A DNA stretch of 10,950 nucleotides, from assembly GCA_964368605.1 (NCBI GenBank), contig CAYJBP010000087.1, forward strand, positions 1 through 10,950. The letters are read 5' to 3'. The first letter of the stretch is position 1, and each line of letters starts with the position of its first letter. The notes beneath the pieces are model-generated. The model ran no database searches, had not been told where the DNA came from, and was given only the letters and a program-made list of their open reading frames with translations. A program made the position numbers and the translations under genes. Shown piece by piece: positions 4,713-10,950 of the stretch. This DNA is from CAYJBP01 sp964368605 (GTDB taxonomy: Bacteria; Bacillota; Dehalobacteriia; UBA4068).

Positions 4713-7700
4713 ATGTTTAGGAACCTATTTTTAGTGGCCTTATTTTTGTGTTGTCTTTTTTACTCATCAGTCTGTATAATCAATATTGCTTATGCGCAAC
4801 AATTGCCCACTGCGGAAGAATTATCACAAATGAATGTAGATTTAACCATGCAACAAAATGAAGGGGAATTAGCGCAGCTAGCAGCACCGGCTTTAAAAGA
4901 TAATATTATTACCGTAGGTTATCGTGAAGGTGATAATATTATTGATAATCCTAATAATCCAACTAAAATGGGTTATGGCTATGATGTTTTAAAAAAGATT
5001 GAGGAAGTTAGTGATTTAAAATTTGAGTTTGTAAATCTTGACGAAAATAATTTTGATGCCTTACGTAATCGTGATATTGAGCTAACCGGCTTATTTTTCC
5101 ATACCGAAGAACGCGATGCCGAATTTGCTTATGCTCAAATACCATTTAATGCTATTTTTATTACCCTTTCTACCAAGGATATGGATCATGATTTGCCTTA
5201 TGGCGATCCGCAATCTTTAAATGGCAAAACAGTAGCTACTTATGCAAGTAATGCCGCTAATGCTATTTTTGATGATTATTTGCGCATTAATGATATCGAA
5301 GTAGAATATGTTATGAGCGATTTGGCCAATTATATGGATGAGGAAGCCGATTTTTACTTAACTTTTTCGGCATCACCAAATATCGAAAATCTTGATTTTA
5401 TTTTAAATTTAGGGCGTAAGCAAACATTTTTAGTGGCAAACCCCGAAGATCAACAAATGCTCGATTTAATTGATCAGGCCATGCTTAAGCTGGTAAATGA
5501 AGAAGGCGCATTTTTTTCCGAGCTGGAAACACGCTACTATGAGGATGTCTTTCATAATATCCATCGCGACTTAACCTTAGAGGAAACAGAATATATTGAA
5601 AGTAGCTCATTTAGAGTAGGTTTTGTCGAAAATCATAATCCCTACAGCTATGTTGATGCCAATGGTAATCCCAATGGTGCTGTAGTAGAGTTAATGCAGT
5701 ATTTAAGTGATATGTATGATTTTGATATAGAGCTTGTACCATATCATTCAATACATGATGGGGGGGCCGGACAGACAGGTTATGATATTGTTATTTCGGC
5801 CTTGGGCGATTATAGCACTGCTGTTGAAGAATATGATTTTACCCAATCCTATTATGAGATGGATTTGGTAGCTATGGTGCCGCAGCATATCTCGGAGCAA
5901 TATAATTCAGCTGATGAAATTATTGCTAATTCAAATAAAATTGGTGTTCTTTCTTATATGTATATTCATGAAAACATGTTTTATCTGGATGCGGAAAATC
6001 AGCAAATAATCAATTATACTAATTTTGACGACTTATTAGATGCCTATGCAAATCAAGAAATCGATATGGCTCTTTTTACCGAAAGTGGCATAACCTATGC
6101 CAATGCCTATTTTGATGATAGCTCCAATTATGTTTTTGCGCCAGGCTATGAGCTTAACTATCATTTTGCAATTGCCAAAGATATTTCCGAGCAAGTTTTA
6201 CCCATCTTTAATATAATGCTTGATAATATAACCGATCGTAAATATGAAGATATTTTGGTTAGCCATACCTCGGTATTTTTCCCGGAATATACATTATGGC
6301 AGTATATGCAAAAGTATTGGTATAATGCTGTAATATTTTTGGCAGTTGTTATCAGTATAATTGTATTCAAAGCCTATCATGATCAAAAACGTAAGCGAAT
6401 TATGATAGTAGAAGCCTATAATACCGATAGCTTAACCGGCCTTAAATCTAATGCCCTTTTCCTTAAAGAGGCTGCTGATATCATCGAAAAAGCCCAGCCC
6501 GGCGAATATGAGTTGATTAGTTTTGATATCGATTTATTCCGTTCAATCAATAATTATTATAGTGTAGAAACCGGTACGGCGGTAATTATAAGTATAGCCA
6601 AAGCCTTAAACGATGCCTTTAAAGGTTCCGCTGCAATTTATGCCCGTAGTGGTGTTGATGAATTTATGATTTTAAGAAGGGTAGACGAATGTGGTTCGGT
6701 GCGTACTATCTATACTAATCATATTCTACCTAAAATCCAAGAGATAATTGGCGATCGTTATAATTTAAGTGCTTCTTTTGGTTATGTTATTATCGAAGAT
6801 TGTTCCGAAAAGCTGGTAAATCTGGCTGCCCATGCCGATGCCGCACGCCTGTCCGGCAAAAAGAAGCATAAAACCACATTTGTTCAATTCGATCAACAAA
6901 TGCGCGATTCCTATAATAATAAATTGCGCCTAACCTTTAGAATGGAACAAGCCATGAAAGATGGCGAATTTGTGGTTCATTATCAGCCTAAAATCGACTT
7001 ATTTAAGGATAAAATTGGCGGTGCCGAAGCCTTAATTCGCTGGTATCCTAAACTTGGTAATCCAATTTATCCTAATGAATTTATCGGCGTTTTTGAAGAA
7101 AACGGCTTTATTGCAGCTATCGACTTATATGTGGTAGATCAAGTTGCCCGCTTTATTAAGGCTAATCACAATAAAATGAAAATACCTGTTATATCGGTAA
7201 ACTTATCGGCAATTACCATCATGGAAAATAAGGTGGTTAATGATATTATCCGCATTTTAGATTCGCATGGCGTAGAGCGCGATCGCATCGAAATCGAGAT
7301 TACCGAAAGTGCTATTTTATCTTCCGAGGATAAATTCTTGATAGTTATCAAACAATTTAAAAATGCCGGTTTTACAATTTCTTTAGACGATTTTGGCAAA
7401 GGTGTTTCTTCTTTAAATCGCCTTAGCAATATTGATGTAGATGTATTAAAGCTGGACGAAGCCTTTATTGATCTTAGTGAAAATATCGAAAAAACCGCTG
7501 TTGTGGTACGTGATGTAATTTCTTTGGCCAAGCATTTAAAGATGAAAACGGTGGCCGAAGGTGTGGAAACTTATGAGCAGGCTCGCTGGCTTAAATTGCT
7601 AAATTGCGAATATGCACAAGGTTATTTTTTCGCAAAGCCAATGCCCGAGGAGGATTTTAAAAAAGCGCTTATTGCCGATAAAGATTATCGTATTGATAAT

Positions 7701-7715
7701 GTAGAAGTTTCTTAG
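4713..7715 (+). CDS. Membrane sensor: two SBP_bac_3-like modules, TM helix, degenerate GGDEF, intact EAL
   Basis: This is a 1000-residue c-di-GMP signalling protein. Residues 1-29 are a signal peptide or signal anchor (hydrophobic 5-27, AYA-QQ possible cleavage). Residues about 62-285 and 298-520 look like tandem periplasmic-binding-protein type 3 folds (ITVGYREGDNI at 66-76 and FRVGFVENHNPYSY at 300-313), so ligands are sensed outside. A transmembrane helix spans about 536-553. The GGDEF domain (about 568-725) has DSLTGL at 572-577 and the metal site DID at 605-607. Its signature is GVDEF at 647-651 instead of GGDEF, and no RxxD inhibitory site is visible. Cyclase activity is therefore doubtful, though GTP could still be bound. 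The EAL domain (about 740-985) keeps all expected residues: EAL 772-774, Asn830, EITE 862-865, Asp892/Asp893, Lys913, Glu949 and Gln969. I infer a ligand-controlled c-di-GMP phosphodiesterase. The gene is monocistronic between its own promoter and terminator. Confidence 0.9.
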   Translation: MFRNLFLVALFLCCLFYSSVCIINIAYAQQLPTAEELSQMNVDLTMQQNEGELAQLAAPALKDNIITVGYREGDNIIDNPNNPTKMGYGYDVLKKIEEVSDLKFEFVNLDENNFDALRNRDIELTGLFFHTEERDAEFAYAQIPFNAIFITLSTKDMDHDLPYGDPQSLNGKTVATYASNAANAIFDDYLRINDIEVEYVMSDLANYMDEEADFYLTFSASPNIENLDFILNLGRKQTFLVANPEDQQMLDLIDQAMLKLVNEEGAFFSELETRYYEDVFHNIHRDLTLEETEYIESSSFRVGFVENHNPYSYVDANGNPNGAVVELMQYLSDMYDFDIELVPYHSIHDGGAGQTGYDIVISALGDYSTAVEEYDFTQSYYEMDLVAMVPQHISEQYNSADEIIANSNKIGVLSYMYIHENMFYLDAENQQIINYTNFDDLLDAYANQEIDMALFTESGITYANAYFDDSSNYVFAPGYELNYHFAIAKDISEQVLPIFNIMLDNITDRKYEDILVSHTSVFFPEYTLWQYMQKYWYNAVIFLAVVISIIVFKAYHDQKRKRIMIVEAYNTDSLTGLKSNALFLKEAADIIEKAQPGEYELISFDIDLFRSINNYYSVETGTAVIISIAKALNDAFKGSAAIYARSGVDEFMILRRVDECGSVRTIYTNHILPKIQEIIGDRYNLSASFGYVIIEDCSEKLVNLAAHADAARLSGKKKHKTTFVQFDQQMRDSYNNKLRLTFRMEQAMKDGEFVVHYQPKIDLFKDKIGGAEALIRWYPKLGNPIYPNEFIGVFEENGFIAAIDLYVVDQVARFIKANHNKMKIPVISVNLSAITIMENKVVNDIIRILDSHGVERDRIEIEITESAILSSEDKFLIVIKQFKNAGFTISLDDFGKGVSSLNRLSNIDVDVLKLDEAFIDLSENIEKTAVVVRDVISLAKHLKMKTVAEGVETYEQARWLKLLNCEYAQGYFFAKPMPEEDFKKALIADKDYRIDNVEVS
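5760..5766 (+). repeat. G7 homopolymer inside the coding sequence
   Basis: The tract encodes Gly350-Gly351 and the first base of Ala352, in the second extracytoplasmic module. By direct translation, gaining one G leads to TGA within about nine codons. Losing one G leads to TAG after roughly 35 codons. Either would remove the membrane helix, GGDEF and EAL domains. Confidence 0.85.
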
Positions 7716-7723
7716 GTGCTATT

Positions 7724-7766
7724 ATTGCTATCTTAGTAGTTTAACTGCTAAGATAGCAATTTTTTA
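7724..7766 (+). terminator. Strong intrinsic terminator after the GGDEF/EAL gene
   Basis: ATTGCTATCTTAGTAG (7724-7739) pairs with CTGCTAAGATAGCAAT (7745-7760) with one T-G wobble and loop TTTAA. It is followed by T5 and then ATT. It fills the 51-base gap between two convergent genes. The minus-strand side has only AATAATAG after the stem, so it mainly serves the plus-strand gene. Confidence 0.9.
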
Positions 7767-8501
7767 TTATGCTTTAACCGGCAATAAATGATAATAATGG
7801 CTACGGCGATGCATATTAGCCAATAAAGCAAGTTGATTTTTTTGATCATAATTGGTTTTTGCTATCAATAAAGCCTCGGCTAAATGGCTATCGATAATTT
7901 TATCTTTGGCGGTAATGGCTTTTTTAGCCCAGTTTTGCCATAGATAATTATCTTTAGCTTCAAGCGCTAATTCTTTTTTATCAGGTGCAATAATAATAAA
8001 AGAGGAGGGCTTAGGCTGTTTGCTTTCTTCCACTATTAGTCCATTTTCACGGTAAATTAATTTGGCTAAGGCGGCTCTTCTTAAATCATCTTGGCCATAA
8101 ATATGTAATTGCTTAATTAAAGGCGCTAAAAATCTGGCGGCTAAGCAACATATGCTATCATCGGCATTTAAGCTAAAGCTATCTTTGCGCCAGCCGGGGC
8201 AATCATAATCCAAAGATTTTGGTAATACCGCCAGGGCATATAGGCGGCCATTGGCAATGCTAAGGGGCTGATTATTTACCTTTGTTGCTATTTGCGGTGG
8301 CATAGCCATTAAACTGCAACCACTTTTTACAGCCGTTTTAAAACAGCGCTTTAAAGGGGCTGTTTTGGCGGCACCAGTATAGGTAATAACTTTTAAATTA
8401 TAGTCTGTAAATGGCCAAACTTCGATACCCTCACTTTTATAATTTTGCCTAAAAAAATTATTTACGGTTTTAATTAAACCAATATCGGCCAATTCTATCA
8501 T
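7767..8501 (-). CDS. Unrecognised 244-residue protein
   Basis: I do not recognise this family. The protein is soluble-looking, with no signal peptide or membrane segment, and has a basic C-terminus ending in MHRRSHYYHLLPVKA. Residues around 130-165 (LHIYGQDDLRRAALAKLIYR, then ENGLIVEES) look like strand-helix-strand. A hydrophobic strand FIIIAPD follows, which suggests an alpha/beta, perhaps Rossmann-like, fold. There is no obvious catalytic motif. Two ATGs are adjacent: 8504 and 8501. AAGGGG lies 4 bases before the first and 7 before the second, so 8501 is preferred. Base composition and codon style match the neighbours, so recent transfer is not indicated. It stands alone, convergent with the GGDEF/EAL gene and divergent from greA. 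The intact frame, good ribosome site and candidate promoter argue that it is real. Confidence 0.75.
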   Translation of the reverse strand: MIELADIGLIKTVNNFFRQNYKSEGIEVWPFTDYNLKVITYTGAAKTAPLKRCFKTAVKSGCSLMAMPPQIATKVNNQPLSIANGRLYALAVLPKSLDYDCPGWRKDSFSLNADDSICCLAARFLAPLIKQLHIYGQDDLRRAALAKLIYRENGLIVEESKQPKPSSFIIIAPDKKELALEAKDNYLWQNWAKKAITAKDKIIDSHLAEALLIAKTNYDQKNQLALLANMHRRSHYYHLLPVKA

Positions 8502-8532
8502 CATTTGTCCCCTTAATTTTTATGCTGTATAA

Positions 8533-8561
8533 ATTATATGTTTGTTTATTTAAATTTAGAA
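8533..8561 (-). promoter_or_regulatory. Candidate promoter of the unrecognised minus-strand gene
   Basis: On the minus strand, TATAAT (8538-8533) lies 17 bases after TTCTAA (8561-8556). The -10 box is perfect and the -35 box is weak (three of six). It would start transcription about 25 bases before the gene. It is nearly back to back with the greA promoter. Confidence 0.45.
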
Positions 8562-8583
8562 CAGCTTTTATTAATTATTAAGC

Positions 8584-8613
8584 TTGACAAAGCAGCTATC
8601 TAGGAATTATAAT
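8584..8613 (+). promoter_or_regulatory. Sigma-A promoter of greA-lysS
   Basis: TTGACA (8584-8589) and TATAAT (8608-8613) are both perfect, with an 18-base spacer. The expected start is near 8620, giving a leader of about 50 bases. Confidence 0.82.
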
Positions 8614-8670
8614 AATTAGATATGGTAATAATTAAAAATATTATCGACAAGAATTTGGAGGAAAAAAACT

Positions 8671-9147
8671 ATGGCGGAAAAAGACATTCTTATTACTAAA
8701 GAAGGCTTGCAGAATATGGAGCAAGAGCTTGATCATCTAAAGACGGTGCGCCGTAAAGAGGTTGCCTCGCGTATTAAGCAGGCCATCGAATTCGGCGATA
8801 TCAGCGAAAACTCCGAATACGAAGATGCCAAAAATGAACAGGCCTTTATTGAAGGTACTATTTTAAATCTAGAAAAGAAATTAAAAAATGCCCGCGTAGT
8901 AGATGATAGCAATGTTAATACCGATATCGTATCCGAATATAGTACCGTTACCGTGCTTAATTTGATTACTGATGAGCTATTAACTTTTCAGATTGTAGGC
9001 TCGGTAGAATCCAAGCCCTTTGAGGGCAAAATTTCTAATGAAAGCCCTGTTGGCAAAGCCCTTTTAGGCCATGCTGTTGGCGAAGAAGTAACTTTTAATG
9101 TGCCCGCAGGCGAAAGCAAATTATTAATTAAAAATATTCAAAAATAG
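8671..9147 (+). CDS. greA: Transcription elongation factor GreA
   Basis: GreA enters the secondary channel of stalled, backtracked RNA polymerase and stimulates cleavage of the 3' end of the RNA. The protein has 158 residues, the standard length. Residues 1-77 form the antiparallel coiled coil. The conserved tip is FGDISENSEYEDAKNEQ, and its acidic residues Asp43 and Glu46 correspond to the pair that helps hold the catalytic magnesium. Residues about 80-158 form the FKBP-like domain, with the signature NESPVGKALLGHAVGEEV at 123-140. GGAGG ends 9 bases before the ATG. The lysS start follows 21 bases after the stop codon with no terminator, so the pair is one transcript, an arrangement common in Bacillota. 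Confidence 0.97.
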   Translation: MAEKDILITKEGLQNMEQELDHLKTVRRKEVASRIKQAIEFGDISENSEYEDAKNEQAFIEGTILNLEKKLKNARVVDDSNVNTDIVSEYSTVTVLNLITDELLTFQIVGSVESKPFEGKISNESPVGKALLGHAVGEEVTFNVPAGESKLLIKNIQK

Positions 9148-9153
9148 GGTTTA

Positions 9154-9160
9154 AAAGGAG
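9154..9160 (+). promoter_or_regulatory. Ribosome binding site fixing the lysS start
   Basis: AAAGGAG lies 8 bases before GTG 9169. The earlier in-frame GTG at 9160 begins on the last base of this site and so cannot be the start. Confidence 0.85.
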
Positions 9161-9168
9161 TGAATATT

Positions 9169-10635
9169 GTGGCCGAAATTAGCGCCAATGAACAAAGACA
9201 AATCCGAATAGATAAAATGGCCGATCTTAAAGCCTTAGGAATCGATCCTTTTGGTGCTCGCTTTGAGCGCAGCCATTATGCCGAGCAAATCATCAATGAT
9301 TTTGATGATTTAGCAGGCCAAACCGCTATTATTGCCGGCCGAATTATGGCCATCCGTGCCCATGGTAAGGCTTGTTTTGCGGTAATTGCCGATTTAACCG
9401 GCTCGGTGCAAATTTATATACGTCAGGATATGGTAGGGGAGCTTGGCTTTAAGCAATTCGAGCTTTGGGATATCGGTGATATTGTAGGTGTAGAAGGCGA
9501 AATTTTTAAAACCCAGCGTGGCGAAATTTCTCTTAAAGCTAAAACATTAACCTTTTTAACCAAATGTTTGCGCCCCTTGCCCGAAAAATGGCATGGTCTT
9601 ACCGATGTAGAAATGCGTTATCGCCAACGTTATCTCGATTTAATCGTTAACCCCGAGGTGCGTGATACTTTTATTGCACGTAGTAAAATTATCCGTTCTA
9701 TGCGTAATTATCTGGATAATTTAGGCTTTTTAGAGGTAGAAACACCGGTATTGCATAATATTGCCGGTGGTGCTTCGGCCAGGCCTTTTATTACCCATCA
9801 TAATACTTTGGATATGGATTTATATATGCGCATTGCCCTAGAGCTGCATTTAAAGCGCTTAATAGTGGGCGGCTTGGAAAAAGTTTATGAAATCGGCCGA
9901 GTTTTCCGTAATGAAGGTATTTCGATTAAGCATAATCCCGAATTTACAATGATTGAGCTATATCAGGCTTATTCGGATTATCATGGCATGATGGAATTGG
10001 TCGAAAACCTGATTTCGCATATTGCCAAAGAAGTATTGGGTACTGATAAAATCAATTATCAAGGCACGGAAATCGACTTAGCCCCGGCCTGGCGTCGTTT
10101 AACGATGTTTGATGCGATTAAAGAATATGCCGGCATCGATTTTAGCCAAATTCCCGATGATGAAGCCGCTATTGCTGCCGCCAAAGAGGCCGGCTTACCT
10201 ATCGAAAAAGGTGCTACCAGAGGCGATATAATTAATTTATTCTTCGAAGAAAAGGTAGAAGCTAACTTAATTCAGCCTACTTTTATCTTGGATTATCCGA
10301 TCGAAATTTCGCCGCTAACCAAATGCAAAGCCGATCAGCCGGAATTAACATATCGTTTCGAAGCCTTTATCTATGGCCGCGAGTTAAGCAATGCCTATTC
10401 CGAGCTAAACGATCCGCTAGATCAGCGCAAGCGTTTTGAGCATCAAATGGAGCAAAGAGCCATGGGCAATGAGGAAGCCAATGAAACAGATGAAGATTTT
10501 ATCCGTTCTTTGGAATATGCCATGCCACCAACAGGCGGGGTAGGGATAGGCATAGACCGCCTGGTAATGTTCTTAACCGATTCAGCCTCAATCCGCGACG
10601 TTATCCTCTTCCCAACAATGCGTTCCAAAGAATAA
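9169..10635 (+). CDS. lysS: Lysyl-tRNA synthetase, class II
   Basis: The enzyme charges tRNA-Lys with lysine using ATP, in the cytoplasm. The protein has 488 residues from GTG 9169, a normal length. The N-terminal OB-fold that binds the anticodon covers roughly 50-145. The class II catalytic domain follows: the motif 1 region GFLEVETPVL at 186-195, then GGASARPFITHHN at 200-212. Motif 2 is FRNEG 246-250 plus HNPEFTMIELYQAY 255-268. Motif 3 is GGVGIGIDRLVM at 456-467. All three motifs are intact, and the ATP-binding arginines Arg247 and Arg464 are visible. The gene is the second of the greA-lysS unit. No T-box leader is visible before either gene. Confidence 0.97.
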   Translation: MAEISANEQRQIRIDKMADLKALGIDPFGARFERSHYAEQIINDFDDLAGQTAIIAGRIMAIRAHGKACFAVIADLTGSVQIYIRQDMVGELGFKQFELWDIGDIVGVEGEIFKTQRGEISLKAKTLTFLTKCLRPLPEKWHGLTDVEMRYRQRYLDLIVNPEVRDTFIARSKIIRSMRNYLDNLGFLEVETPVLHNIAGGASARPFITHHNTLDMDLYMRIALELHLKRLIVGGLEKVYEIGRVFRNEGISIKHNPEFTMIELYQAYSDYHGMMELVENLISHIAKEVLGTDKINYQGTEIDLAPAWRRLTMFDAIKEYAGIDFSQIPDDEAAIAAAKEAGLPIEKGATRGDIINLFFEEKVEANLIQPTFILDYPIEISPLTKCKADQPELTYRFEAFIYGRELSNAYSELNDPLDQRKRFEHQMEQRAMGNEEANETDEDFIRSLEYAMPPTGGVGIGIDRLVMFLTDSASIRDVILFPTMRSKE

Positions 10636-10733
10636 AAAGTTTTACTCAATTTTTCACAAAAAATTGCGGGGCTTGGGGCAGAGCCCCAAGGTCTTAAAAA
10701 GGTTTTAAAAAGGTTTTAAGCCAACCAAAAAAA
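10636..10733. other. Intergenic region after lysS with GC hairpin and tandem repeat
   Basis: There is no recognisable gene here. CAATTTTT (10647-10654) pairs with AAAAATTG (10659-10666). CTTGGGGC (10672-10679) pairs exactly with GCCCCAAG (10683-10690) around AGA. After it comes an 11-base unit TTAAAAAGGTT repeated two and a half times (10694-10720). Neither hairpin is followed by a T-run on the plus strand, so these are not convincing terminators. The style resembles dispersed intergenic repeats, which cannot be tested within one window. Confidence 0.55.
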
Positions 10734-10749
10734 CTAAGCAAGCAAATCT

Positions 10750-10805
10750 AAGCGCTGGTAAAAAGCCAAAAGGAAGCAAAATTGGCTTAAAACCGGCGCT
10801 TTTTG
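10750..10805 (+). terminator. Candidate lysS terminator: long two-part hairpin plus T5
   Basis: AAGCGCTGGT (10750-10759) pairs with ACCGGCGCTT (10792-10801) with one wobble. Inside it, AAGCCAA (10763-10769) pairs with TTGGCTT (10782-10788), with symmetrical AAA/AAA between the two stems. The stem runs into TTTTT. It is about 115 bases after lysS. The same Ts also start a second hairpin (10801-10817). Confidence 0.5.
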
Positions 10806-10817
10806 GCGAAGCCAAAA
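10801..10817. repeat. Perfect 7-bp hairpin sharing the T-run of the preceding stem
   Basis: TTTTGGC (10801-10807) pairs exactly with GCCAAAA (10811-10817) around GAA. It overlaps the T-run of the candidate terminator, so the two structures compete at the boundary. The rest of the window, 10818-10950, shows no clear gene on the plus strand. Confidence 0.6.
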
Positions 10818-10950
10818 CAGCTCGCCCAAACTACCCAATAAATCAAAATGATTAGCCTCGCCGATATAATCCGACTTGTGGATACAGTACCTAAATAATA
10901 GGATAACTGATTAATCTAGCAAATGTAGTTGGAGCGGTATTTTGTATTTC

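Larger units (their letters stand above)
10734..10915 (-). pseudogene. Start-less open frame, possible gene tail or repeat-borne frame
   Basis: On the minus strand the frame is open for about 60 codons, from just after a TAG at 10918-10916 to a TAG at 10736-10734. It has no ATG or GTG. The translation includes IHKSDYIGEANHFDLLGSLG and then ELFWLRQKAPVLSQ, and ends QRLDLLA. I do not recognise it. The second half overlaps the hairpins at 10750-10817 and may be only the accidental translation of a structured repeat. The first half looks more like real protein, so the remnant of a broken gene is possible. Confidence 0.25.

Noticed and set aside
6161..7531. Minus-strand frames opposite the GGDEF/EAL gene
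   Set aside because: They are antisense shadows caused by the skewed codon use of the real gene.
9160..9168. GTG at 9160 as the lysS start
   Set aside because: It starts on the last base of the AAAGGAG ribosome site. GTG 9169 has proper spacing.
10443..10649. Minus-strand frame overlapping the lysS 3' end
   Set aside because: It is antisense to the conserved motif 3 region and has no ribosome site.
1..10950. CRISPR array, tRNA, rRNA, toxin-antitoxin or defence cluster
   Set aside because: I found no regularly spaced repeats, no tRNA cloverleaf, no rRNA signatures and no defence-type genes. The gene content is mainly housekeeping plus one sensor.

Overview
The window looks like chromosomal DNA from an AT-rich, low-GC Gram-positive bacterium (Bacillota, probably Clostridia or a relative). 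Three observations support this: strong AGGAGG-type ribosome binding sites with sigma-A promoters close to TTGACA/TATAAT; a class 1B dihydroorotate dehydrogenase with its PyrK subunit; and a Bacillus-type Xpt, a lipobox BMP lipoprotein and a greA-lysS pair. I cannot assign a genus from the sequence.

Layout. Positions 1-501 are the decayed right part of an IS3/IS150-family insertion sequence, made of orfA and orfB fragments and a right inverted repeat. Positions 502-714 hold no gene, only two long imperfect hairpins. On the minus strand, pyrK (TTG start at 2411) and pyrD overlap by one base and encode the NAD-linked dihydroorotate dehydrogenase of pyrimidine synthesis. A divergent AT-rich intergenic region with a 9-bp palindrome separates them from xpt (plus strand, clear promoter). 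Xpt is followed after 48 bases by a highly acidic-linker BMP-family substrate-binding lipoprotein, then a strong terminator. The two plausibly form a purine or nucleoside uptake and salvage unit.

From a consensus promoter at 4594-4622, a 1000-residue membrane protein is made. It has two tandem extracytoplasmic SBP_bac_3-like modules, one transmembrane helix, a degenerate GGDEF domain (GVDEF) and an apparently intact EAL phosphodiesterase domain. This is the most interesting gene here. It carries two G7 homopolymers, one acting as its ribosome binding site and one in codons 350-352. I saw no other runs of that length in the window. A strong terminator separates it from a convergent gene for an unrecognised 244-residue protein. 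The last block is greA followed closely by lysS, transcribed from a good promoter at 8584-8613.

The final ~315 bases carry no recognised intact gene. They hold several hairpins, an 11-base tandem repeat and a start-less open frame on the minus strand. I found no CRISPR array, tRNA, rRNA or recognisable riboswitch. Most of the window is ordinary housekeeping content. The points worth following are the possible phase-variable c-di-GMP sensor, the unrecognised protein, the shared pyr/xpt control region and the structured 3' end.
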